A stretch of DNA of 64,000 nucleotides from Ooceraea biroi. Taxonomy: Eukaryota > Arthropoda > Insecta > Hymenoptera > Formicidae. Each line of letters starts with the position of its first letter. Position 1 is the first letter of the stretch. Both the position numbers and the translations under genes were made by a program. The DNA is taken from NCBI RefSeq assembly GCF_003672135.1, contig NC_039518.1:8558136-8622135 (forward strand), in the 5' to 3' direction. Positions 50,178-60,858 of the stretch are shown here, one piece after another. The notes under the pieces are model-generated. The model had not been told where the DNA came from, ran no database searches, and saw nothing but the letters and a program-made list of their open reading frames with translations.

Positions 50178-52474
50178 ACCTGTGTGAAGTTAGCACCCCA
50201 TTTTTGAAATTTTGAAATTCTAAAAGTTGTTCCAGGTTGTTCTAGACTTGTTCCAAATTGTTCCAGGAGATCAAATTTATATAATAAAAATTTTCGCGGA
50301 AAATTGAAAAAAACAATTTTTTACCTGGCATCCCATTTTTCGAAAATCAAACTTTTAAAGGTTGTTCTAGTTGTTCTAAACATTGTTCCAAAGTATTAGA
50401 TTGATTGGTCAAAACCTTTACGAGATATCGAAAAAAAAGAATTTTGGAAAAAATCGTTTTTGGACATTCTTCCCCAAACAAAATAACTTACAACATTGTC
50501 GATTTAGAATATGTTTATAACCGTGTAGAACTCGGAACACAAATTTCAAGACCATAGCAACAATATAATAAGGTCCACTTTACTCTTTAATGGAAAATAT
50601 TATTTTTCTATTTTCTAGGGTAAAACTTGTTCCAGGCTTCCCGCTTTAGAACTATCGTTTTCTCGAGTAGAACAACCGGGAACAAAATTTATACGCCCCG
50701 TTTCGAAACCTCAGGGTGACTTTACTCTTGTAACCTACTCGAAAAATTTGGTTTTTCGCGATTTTCTTGGATATAAAACTTGTTCCAGGCTTCCCGCTTT
50801 AGAACTATCGTTTTCTCGAGTAGAACAACCGGGAACAAAATTTATACGCCCCGATTCGAAACCTCAGGGTGACTTTACTCTTGTAACCTACTCGAAAAAT
50901 TTGGTTTTTCGCAATTTTCTTGGATATAAAACTTGTTCCAGGCTTCCCGTTTTAGAACTATCGTTTTCTCGAGTAGAACAACCGGGAACAAAATTTATAC
51001 GCCCCGATTCGAAACCTCAGGGTGACTTTACTCTTGTAACCTACTCAAAAAATTTGGTTTTTCGCGATTTTCTTGGATATAAAACTTGTTCCAGGCTTCC
51101 CGCTTTAGAACTATCGTTTTCTCGAGTAGAACAACCGGGAACAAAATTTATACGCCCCGATTCGAAACCTCAGGGTGACTTTACTCTTGTAACCTACTCG
51201 AAAAATTTGGTTTTTCGCGATTTTCTTGGATATAAAACTTGTTCCAGGCTTCCCGTTTTAGAACTATCATTTTCTCGAGTAGAACAACCGGGAACAAAAT
51301 TTATACGCCCCGATTCGAAACCTCAGGGTGACTTTACTCTTGTACCCTACTCGAAAAATTTGGTTTTTCGCGATTTTCTTGGATATAAAACTTGTTCCAG
51401 GCTTCCCGCTTTAGAACTATCGTTTTCTCGAGTAGAACAACCGGGAACAAAATTTATACGCCCCGATTCGAAACCTCAGGGTGACTTTACTCTTGTAACC
51501 TACTCAAAAAATTTGGTTTTTCGCGATTTTCTTGGATATAAAACTTGTTCCAGGCTTCCCGCTTTAGAACTATCGTTTTCTCGAGTAGAACAACCGGGAA
51601 CAAAATTTATACGCCCCGATTCGAAACCTCAGGGTGACTTTACTCTTGTACCCTACTCGAAAAATTTGGTTTTTCGCGATTTTCTTGGATATAAAACTTG
51701 TTCCAGGCTTCCCGTTTTAGAACTATCATTTTCTCGAGTAGAACAACCGGGAACAAAATTTATACGCCCCGATTCGAAACCTCAGGGTGACTTTACTCTT
51801 GTAACCTACTCGAAAAATTTGGTTTTTCGCGATTTTCTTGGATATAAAACTTGTTCCAGGCTTCCCGCTTTAGAACTATCGTTTTCTCGAGTAGAACAAC
51901 CGGGAACAAAATTTATACGCCCCGATTCGAAACCTCAGGGTGACTTTACTCTTGTAACCTACTCGAAAAATTTGGTTTTTCGCGATTTTCTTGGATATAA
52001 AACTTGTTCCAGGCTTCCCGCTTTAGAACTATCATTTTCTCGAGTAGAACAACCGGGAACAAAATTTATACGCCCCGATTCGAAACCTCAGGGTGACTTT
52101 ACTCTTGTAACCTACTCGAAAAATTTGGTTTTTCGCGATTTTCTTGGATATAAAACTTGTTCCAGGCTTCCCGCTTTAGAACTATCGTTTTCTCGAGTAG
52201 AACAACCGGGAACAAAATTTATACGCCCCGTTTCGAAACCTCAGGGTGACTTTACTCTTGTAACCTACTCGAAAAATTTGGTTTTTCGAGATTTTCTTGG
52301 ATATAAAACTTGTTCCATTCTTCAAAAACGATTTTTTCCAAAATTCTTTTTTTTTCAATATCTCGTAAAGGTTTTGACCAATCAATCTAATACTTTGGAA
52401 CAATGTTTAGAACAACCTGGAACAACCTTTAAAAGTTTGATTTTCGAAAAATGGGGTGCTAACTTCACACAGGT
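50178..52474. mobile_element. TIR element enclosing a 153-bp minisatellite, non-autonomous
   Basis: The element is 2297 bp with identical outer ends: ACCTGTGTGAAGTTAGCACC at the left and its reverse complement at the right, about 28 bp in all, followed by further inverted homology. It is flanked by GGAACGTGT (50169-50177) and GGAATGTGT (52475-52483), a likely 9-bp (or 8-bp) target duplication with one C/T difference. The right arm matches the inner part of the left arm (about 50328-50466) for some 140 bp. Between the arms lie eleven 153-bp tandem repeats. No transposase is present. The superfamily is unassigned: 8-9-bp duplications fit hAT, Mutator-like, Merlin or P-like elements. Confidence 0.85.
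50625..52307 (+). repeat. Eleven 153-bp tandem repeats
   Basis: Counting from the recurring ACTTGTTCCAGGCTTCCCG, units start at 50625, 50778, 50931, 51084, 51237, 51390, 51543, 51696, 51849, 52002 and 52155, all exactly 153 bp, with the start of a twelfth at 52308. The units differ by only a handful of substitutions (for example GCTTT/GTTTT, ATCG/ATCA, AACC/ACCC), pointing to recent amplification or conversion. As 153 is divisible by three, a single stop-free unit creates a 621-codon open frame (50748-52613). I do not regard this as a gene. Confidence 0.97.
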
Positions 52475-55400
52475 GGAATGTGTGCTTCTCTCGTTAAGAT
52501 TTAAATGCGTCGCGATCGCACGCGCGCGCGTACACGTGCGTGCACGCCTTCGCAGGCTCTCCTCTCGCAATAGCCGCGTGTATGCATTCGTATGCGCATA
52601 CATAAGACAGTAAGTCACAAAAATATTCATTTCTATTTATGTCTCGATTAACAAGATTAATAATAATAAATAAGATTGATTTTTCTTTCTAGAAAAGACG
52701 TTGTGGAAGCCTCACGAACGTGTATTGTTCTCAACAAAAGTTTTTAACATAAATTTTATTGAAAAGTATCATGAAGGATATATCGAATCGTCTAAAAAAT
52801 ATTGTCAAATCTGCAGCAATGAAATGTATCAATCGTCAAAGTGATGATTATATAAAACTCGATTGTTCAACAGAGATCCCATAGCATCTCTTCTAAAGAT
52901 ACATCAATCATCGTAAGTAATAATAATTGAGAGAATACTTTTGTGATTCACTGTATGACTCGCTCGGCCTCTTAGGACATCGCTACACATGGATGCGTTA
53001 CGCACTCGACACTCCCGCGTGTCCGATGACGGAATCGGAATTCCAATTAAAGAACTGAAAACAACTGAGAAGATGAACAACCGTAGTCTGCCTTAATGTC
53101 GAGTCCAGTGATCGAGTTTTTAAATTAACCAGTAAAATTTAGTGGATTAAACGAATTAGAGCCGCACGCTAAATCTCTCACTTCTCAGCTTTGACACAGT
53201 TTTGGCAAAGACGCTGGATTCCACTCGCGTGAGAGCCGAATTATATCATGGCATCACGGAACAGTCGGCGAAACAATTTCCATCAAGATCCGCTCGATAA
53301 CGATCGCGGCGATTGCACGAGCTTAATCTTAGTAAACTTTACCTTCTTCAGGGAATTTAAAAGTGCACGCACACACACCCAACCAGAACTATCGCTCACC
53401 GTCTGGCACGTGAGCGAGCGCGTATCAGGCACGAACAGCCGAGAAGATATATCTGACGTAACGAGGAGAACACCCCGTTGTTAAAGGAAAGCAAATTTAC
53501 GATCGACGGCAGATCTAGTAGATACGCACGGGCACACGCACACACTTGGCAAACTTAATCGCTCGCTCGCTCGCACTCTTACTTGGTGGGCAGGGTTGAA
53601 ACTCGCTCTCACTCGCGACGTCGCCGTACCTCCTTGCTGCTGCCGGCTCCGTAGCGTCTCCTAGACGATGACGAGCGACCGACGACGCGCACGATGCGGC
53701 AGCCATGCGAGGGTTGGTCCCCGCGTCGTCGCCGCGCACGGTTGGTCACCGACGGGGTGGTCAGAGAACGGTGGCGAGTCGACGATAACAGCGACGGGAA
53801 TGAGGCAGCGCCTTGTCTCGTACCGGCACGATGATACGCGCACACGTACGCACCCGGGCACATCGATGCATCGCATGCACACGCGCGAGACGTTACGCTC
53901 GCTCAGCCGCTCGCTCGCTCGCCGGTTGCTTCCTAGTTAGCGTTAGGCCCTCACGGGGTATTCTAAGCTACTGAGAACAGCCGCTGATCTTCTCGACTCG
54001 CGGAAAGCTGGGTGTAGCCGGGTGGATAGCGGGCGACAACTACCGCGATTACGAAAGGCGGTCTCGAGGACGTAATAGAGGAAAGCGACGGAAGGAGAGA
54101 CCGCGAGAAAGTATGAATGACAGAAAGAGAGACGGATCGGCAGATGGTGGGAGCGAGAGCCGGTGGAAGAAGCGCGCGGGTGCGCGCCCGGGCGGCTCGT
54201 CTTCTTCGAGAGCCCCGAGGAACCGCGAGAGCGAAACGCGCGGCGACTGATGATCGTGAACGGGCGACGCTAACGCGGAGGCGCTGCCTGCTTTTCCCGT
54301 CCGTTACTCGTCGCCCACTCGTACGCGTACCCCGTACGCCGCACGTTCCCCGCGCGACCCGGCGCCGCCTGACGATAGCGTCGCGACGCCGCTTCCCGCG
54401 GTACGCCGTCATACGGTCGGTACGCCTTGTCGACGGTGCGATGAAGGCGTGACCCGCGCGGAAATTGGTGCACCGGTACACACAGCTGACTCGTACTCGC
54501 GTGCGAGCTCACCGCCTCGAGGTCTCCGCGAACCCTACAATTTTCCAGTCATTGCTTCAATTAAATCCTTCCGAGGAAACTCGATCTGCTTCTATTGAAC
54601 CGCATGCTTCGTTTCGTCGATTTAGATGAACGAGACACTCAAGTCAGTACTTACGCAAGGAGTAATCAGTCACTGAACACGTTCGCTCTCTTCTACAATC
54701 TGTCGACAAGCCACCGGTATCAAGATCAAGGATTTCTCCTTGCGTAACTCTAGAGAGAGTATCTCCTCCATCTAACTTATCAGGTTGTAGGCAGGGCACG
54801 ACCGGTAAAACTGTAGAGGTCTTGCGCATTTCCTTTACGTGCTTAAGAGAATTACCAGATTAGATAATACAGTAAGGCCTTTCGTAGTTACAAGGACAAC
54901 GTGTTTACTATCTATTGGAAATCGTTAATGACATGATGCACGTCACCAATCGATTCCGTAATTTAGATTATTTTTTCCAGTCCGTCTATTAACTTTGTCC
55001 TGACATTTCTCCTCGGCAAAAAATTCAATCTAAAATTTATATCATGCTCCAAATATCACTTTATTTCCACGACTCAATAAAGAGTGAGAGAGAGAGAGAG
55101 AGAGTGAGAGTGAGACACGTAACGCGCACATGAACTGGCCTTGAACCGTAGTTTCAGTCGGTTAAGGTAAAGGACCCTAGTCTCGCGGCGTACCTTGGCG
55201 TATCCTCGATTGTTGCGCTAGGCTCCCCCGACCTCCTGACACGTGATGTGTTTCGCAGAGCACTCATACTTTATTCACGGGCTGATCGACCAGGGGAGAT
55301 GGTCAGGGACCAACCCCCCGGCTTCCAAGCTCGATTCGCAAATTCCGCGCTAAGGAAGCAGCACGTTAAAGAAGTCCGCTAAATGTTGCAGCGACGCACA

Positions 55401-56483
55401 AATGCGCCCATCGGGGAATCTCGCAATTTCTATTAAAAAAACCGATCGCGATTTCTAATTTATATTACGGTAGTCCGCTCGCGGAGGAACTTGGCCGCGG
55501 TGATCCGCCAATATTTCGGGGACCGGGAAGGCCTGTCGGTGTTTCTCGCAATTGAAGCGCAGATTGATTTCGCCCGCATGCAGGTAAGCCGGTCAATTAT
55601 TTACGGCAAACTAACTTGGAAGATGTAGTTCCTAGGTGTATAACCACGCGCTATAGATCGTAACTGCGCCATTATCAAATGACTCCGCTGTGAGCGTACT
55701 CAATAATGAATTATGTCATGGTACCTAAAAAGTGTCCAGGTGTCGTGACGAACGTCTGTAAACTTCACTTTACGCGTGGGATCCACGTGTCGCTTCAAGG
55801 ACTGCGGAAGTCGCAGTTACACAGCTGATTTCCGTCCACTTGCCAGTAGTATACTTGAAGCTTCGACGCGTCCAATGGATGTCTGTAAAGACAACGGACG
55901 AAATGTAATCGACTAAACATTTATCATAATTATATTAGTTATACAATATATTTTACGGTATCTCGAAGAAAATTTTGGCGTCCAACCACGACACGGAAAA
56001 ACCTAAAACTAAATTAACTAACGGGTTCAAAATCGCCGTTCCCGGGCGGCAAAAGTCGATACCTCGGAAATGTAATGTAACGCTCCGTCCGCGCGAAACC
56101 GCGTTTTGCGGCGGAAACAAAGCCGAAGCACGTACGCGCTCGGCTATACCGCCGTCTCTTGTAATCACGTAGACACCGAGTGACTATATAATACCTCGGT
56201 AATAAGTACTCGAACAAGTCGCTCGACTAAGATGGCTCCTATTGGGCTTATGCACGCACCTGCTCGATTCCGTTTGCCTCCGTACACGTACGTGTCAAGG
56301 AGACTATCCGTGTGTTCGCTACTCGTCGAATCGATGATCCTCATCTTTCACCGCGGCATCACGCAATACTTTCGTATTACACTTCAATTTGCATTTGGAT
56401 TACGATTGTGTAGCAACCGCCGTCGTCGTCATCGTTCGTTATCGCGAATCGTACGCGTTTTGCTCGAGTCTCTCCGAAATATA
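52475..56483. other. Region without recognised gene, containing a strong CpG-rich island
   Basis: From about 53.49 to 54.52 kb the DNA is very rich in G, C and CpG, with repeated GCTCGCTCGC motifs. All reading frames stay open simply because of composition. This looks like a promoter and untranslated first exon, but no coding exon that it could serve was found nearby. A (GA)n repeat lies near 55.08-55.12 kb. The rest is intermediate to AT-rich DNA. Confidence 0.5.
55081..55116. repeat. (GA)n microsatellite
   Basis: A run of GA dinucleotides with a few GTGA interruptions. Confidence 0.9.
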
Positions 56484-57378
56484 CAGGGTGTTTCCTCTAA
56501 CTGTAGCACTTAGAATATCTCTGCTTCCTTTGATGATATGAAAAAAGTCAAAGGACGAAAATTGTTCGATTCAAAGAAAATTATTTTTTTTAATGTGACC
56601 TTTCACAAGATATCAAGGTCATGAACATTTTTTTAAACGAGATGGACGAAATGATGTAGCTTGTAAAAAAACAAATTCAACCATACAGAATGTGTTGACC
56701 TTCAAATGACTTTGAACCACAACAATCACGTTTAGGAAAAGAAACTCTATTTATTGTACGTATAACTACAAAGATGTACCTTTTTTACAGATGTTCGAAA
56801 CGATCACCGTTTACTTCCACACACTTTCGAATTCGATGAATAAACGATTGTTTTACGTTTTTGAGAGATTCCGGAGTAATTGCGGTGCACGCACGCCGAA
56901 TTCTTTCTCGCATATCTTCAGGTGTTGTCGGAATATCGCGATAAACTTCATTTTTTAGGTGTCCCCAAAGACAAAAATCAAGAGGCGTAAGATCTGGTGA
57001 TCGAGCCGGCCAAGAAATTCTTCCACCACGTCCAATCCAGCGATCAGGAAATGATTCGTTGAGTATGTTCCGTGCAAATGAACATACAATACAATAAATA
57101 GAGTTTCTTTTCCTAAACGTGATTTTTGTGGTTCAAAGTCAAGTCATGAAGGTCAACATATTCTGTATGGTTGAATTTGTTTTTTTACAAGCTACATCAT
57201 TTCGTTAAGGAAAATACCATCTCGTTTAAAAAAATGTTCATGACCTTGATATCTTGTGAAAGGTCACATTAAAAAAAATAATTTTCTTTGAATCGAACAA
57301 TTTTCGTCCTTTGACTTTTTTCATATCATCAAAGGAAGCAGAGATATTCTAAGTGCTACAGTTAGAGGAAACACCCTG
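56484..57378 (-). mobile_element. Internally deleted Tc1/mariner-like element with long TIRs
   Basis: This 895-bp element starts CAGGGTGTTTCCTCTAACTG and ends with the reverse complement, with TA on both sides (56482-56483 and 57379-57380). The inverted repeats are unusually long: matching sequence extends to about 56760 on the left and inward to about 57085 on the right, roughly 275-295 bp each, with small gaps in one arm. The core retains the C-terminus of a transposase on the minus strand. Confidence 0.9.
56785..57070 (-). pseudogene. Transposase C-terminal fragment
   Basis: About 95 codons remain open on the minus strand and end at TAA (56785-56787). Readable motifs are ESFPDRWIGRGG, then WPARSPDLTPLDFCLWGHLK, where SPDLTPLDF is the third catalytic aspartate block of DDE transposases common in insects, then PTTPEDMRERI. 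The first two catalytic residues and the DNA-binding domain are absent, so the element cannot move on its own. Confidence 0.9.
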
Positions 57379-59866
57379 TATAATAAAATGTCAGCAAAGC
57401 GGACGTTAGTTACCGGTACACGAAAGTTTCGTTTACTATTTACGGTAATGACATGAAACGACGGCGATATTATATCTCTATATTCCTTACTCTGTTGGGG
57501 AAAGTCCTCTTACGGCTAATAAGACCCCTTTCTAGCCTCGCGTTATGATAAAATATGGATGATCCGAGTATACCACCTTGGCAATTATTCTCACATTAGG
57601 CGTTGATACGTCGCGCTTAAGGGAACCACCATTATTATTCTGCATTAATATCGCACATCGACGCGCGATACGCATGATATTATATATTTATTTGCGAGGA
57701 AATAATTCGCACTTATCTCTTTCGCGTGACGTATCTTACTGCCTCTGATAACTACTATTTATCTAGAGCGAGATAAACGTTCACCGATTATGAATCGTCT
57801 TTTAGTCATAATTTATTCCCAAGATCAGCGGGCTATTTGCATTTCACGACTATCGCACACCTGTAGATCCACGACGATCTTGCAATTGCGAGCACCCCGG
57901 GTGTGCCCCTCCAATTTGACGCCTGATTTAACCCTCGACATTTATCTATCCGGTACTGCTAGCGCAGATAACGCAGGTGATATCACTCGATATCTTAAAC
58001 TATTCTGTTAATAATTCCTAGAGAGAAAGGTTTATAGATAACGAGAAATTCTAACTTTTCTAACTCTTTTTACGACTTACTACGTCTGGGAAATCCCGCG
58101 AACGTGTTTATTATTTCTGCATTTTTTCTAGTCGTCACAAGGATCATTTCGCTTGCAATTAAATTTTAATTCACGATTTAATTCAACTCTTGATTCCCGA
58201 CTCAATTTGATTTACGGAACTTCGCTCGAATTCGGAGAGACGTATCTGCGAACCGAGTTCTCAAGATTTGATTCCGCCGACAAGCAGACGCCACGGTAAA
58301 TCCGCGCGATAGACGAGACGAAGTTTCTCACGTACTCACGGTTGGATTGAAACCGGTGGGCGTGCATCGGAGTGCTCCTCGCAGCGTCTCTTTCCTTTCA
58401 GTCTCGTGGCGAGCAATTGTCGGTCCGTGCCGACCACGAGTGACGATTCACCGATGGACAGCGCGATGCACTGGTGCGCGCGAGTCGTTTTTTGCCGCGG
58501 GCAACTTCGCATAGCATGCTGCAAGTGTGTACCTTACCCGCGGACTTGCGTGTTGCGAGGAATCGACGGTGACGGTGGTCGTTAACGCACACTGCCGAGG
58601 ACGATCGCCGCTGTTACGCCCGCCTGAAGTTTAGCGTTGGCATCGTTCCTGGATGTAAACACGGCCGGGAGACAATGGCACGCGCAGGCTTTGATTAAAA
58701 AACACCGATCGCTTTTCCGAAGCAAGAGGAGCGCGTCGCTGAGTCGGGAAACGTCCACTGTTCGATCCTACGACAATGGCGACGTCGCGGTATCTCAGCG
58801 TTGTTACCTTTACGACCTGGCTGTCGCGTAATTAACATCTGTAACGAGAAGAAATGTCATTCTTTTGTCGGATGTTTACGCATAGAGCAGTGTCAATCCT
58901 TTGACATTTAAAAAGGTGTTGTTTCTATTTAGTTTAAATAAAAAACACTGAACTCATAATATTGCACAGGAAGTACATTTAATATACTCATATACTCAAT
59001 ATACTTGATATAAATATATTAAAGTAAGAATCAACTCATTCATGCACAGTCACGCGCCAGATCCCTGACGGCCGACAAATCTAAGCGAAATTACATTATT
59101 CAATCGCCAGGATCTTACCAGAGATCTCGGGTAACGTGCCGAGAGGCCAACATCGATATAAGCGATATCGTGACGCAGCCGGGACGCTTTCATTCACGAA
59201 ACTGCTCTATTTATGCAACTCCCACAATTATGCGAGGAGCGCAGCTGAACGAGCAACCGTTCACACGACGACGATACGAGGGGGTGCATTGATCCAGGAA
59301 GCCGAGCGATTTGGCGGACGAAATCGAAGCCCCGTATCAGTAATCACGCAAATCGATACGCAAGCAGAAATAGGAAACTGCAAACGCGATCGACGTCGAG
59401 TCCGCTTGCTGATATTTGCACATCGCCCTGGGATGCATCAGACGCGAAAAAATGCACGGTGTTTCCGAAAAAGACGACGAGTACTCTCAACCGCTCGAGG
59501 AACTCGAGGAAAATCGTTTCGTATTGAAGTAGCTCGTAATCGGATAAAGTGGCGATGAAAAATGATATACCTATCGTGTTTTCGTAGACGGTTACGTGCG
59601 ACATCGAAGGAGAACGACCTCGAGCCGGCCCGATGGACCATCGCGTACGTACGCGGCGCGAATGGCGCGATCCGCTCGCCGAAAATCAAATCGTGACCGA
59701 TCGAACGCGCCTAGTTCCCAGGCTGCGCCGACAGTTGGCGCGAGCGAGCGACGTTTGAACGTCGAGCATTGCCTCTAATTACCTCGAGAGCATGCCGGCG
59801 TTACTCCTAACCTGTATTGGGAGTCCGTTTACCTGCGCGAAGGTGCATTCCAATCGTTCGTAAACA
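57379..59866. other. Upstream region of LSM4 with CpG-rich patches
   Basis: CpG-rich patches lie at about 58.24-58.78 kb and 59.1-59.77 kb; the latter is close enough to be the LSM4 promoter. No coding exon was recognised. Open frames here reflect base composition. Confidence 0.5.
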
Positions 59867-60858
59867 ATGGTAAGTTTGATGTTCTCGTTCTCGAGTGTAA
59901 AAAAATAGCGCCCCGTTGCTTCTAAGAGTACGTGCGACCGAACTGTTTCAGTTACCCCTGACTCTGCTGAAAACGGCGCAGAACCATCCCATGGTGAGTT
60001 CTAGACCTCTCTCTTGCGGCAACTGCGATCTAAAATATACTTGAGAAATTCACGAGCCAACTGTTTAATCGAAATTCTTCGCTCCAGCTGGTGGAACTGA
60101 AGAATGGGGAGACTTACAACGGTCACTTGGTTAGCTGCGATAACTGGATGAACATAAACCTCAGGGAGGTTATATGCACTTCAAGGGTAAGAGTCATTAG
60201 GTCTGTTCTTTGTGCTGCACTGCTGAACTAGTGCAATACGTTAAAGTGAGACAAGTATTTTTTTCTCACTCTAACTTATCGCACCAGTTCAGCAGTGCAG
60301 CTGAAAAGAACAGACCTATCGCTGCATACCTCCTAAGAAGGTTTCTACCAAAGTACATTTCTCGGATCGTTCAAATTGAGATTAAAAGTTACATTCAACA
60401 ATTGCGACAGGATGGCGATAAATTCTGGAAGATGCCAGAGTGCTACGTAAGAGGCAGTACGATAAAGTATCTGAGAATACCTGACGAAGTGATAGACATG
60501 GTGAAGGAGGATATACAGATGAAATCCCGGGGACGCGGCGAGATGAAAGGACGGGGCCAGGGCCAGAGGGGACGAGGCGGTGGAAGAGGTAATTATAAAA
60601 TCAAAAATTATGCAAATATACTTCCTCTGAGCGATTGACTTTTTTATCCACTTATCCCTTGCATGGCAAGTATGTACATGTCAAAATCAAACGGTACTGT
60701 AATCCGAAATACCTTAACGTCATTTCGCTAATTATTGCTGCACGTTATGCATTATTACAGGTACTTTCGGCAGGGGAGGAAGAGGTCCAGCACCGTTGGG
60801 ACGCGGTGGTGGCACGCAAGTCGGGAACAAAGCACAGAATAAACCAAGGCCTAAATAA
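59867..60858 (+). CDS. LSM4: U6 snRNA-associated Sm-like protein LSm4
   Basis: Five exons join in phase: 59867-59869, 59952-59993, 60088-60186, 60411-60588 and 60761-60858. They give 139 residues, the length of human LSm4. It is part of the LSm1-7 ring (mRNA decapping, P-bodies) and the LSm2-8 ring (U6 snRNA). The Sm1 fold is seen in LVELKNGETYNGHLVSCDNW and MNINLREVICTSR, and Sm2 in YVRGSTIKYLRIPDE. The tail is rich in RG/RGG, as usual for LSm4 and a target for arginine methylation. The first coding exon contains only the ATG, followed directly by GTAAGT. The third intron contains a hairpin MITE. The gene converges with UAP56. Confidence 0.96.
60200..60316. mobile_element. 117-bp hairpin MITE in LSM4 intron 3
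   Basis: Starting GGTCTGTTCTTT and ending with the reverse complement of GGTCTGTTCTTT, this element has arms of about 52 bp containing CTGCACTGCTGAACT and TTAAAGTGAGA or their near complements, around a short loop. It is flanked by TA (60198-60199 and 60317-60318). It has no coding capacity. It sits between the intron's donor (60187) and acceptor (60410). Confidence 0.9.

Noticed and set aside
50625..52307. Regular repeat array resembling a CRISPR locus.
   Set aside because: Units are contiguous 153-bp tandem copies without unique spacers, in a eukaryotic genome.
50748..52613. A 621-codon open frame that could be called a large repeat protein.
   Set aside because: It lies inside a transposon-like TIR unit, follows from a 153-bp unit being a multiple of three, has no signal or known motif, and its unit-to-unit changes show no protein constraint.
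53515..54512. Several arginine-rich open frames of 70-170 codons.
   Set aside because: Composition-driven in a CpG island, on both strands, without motifs.
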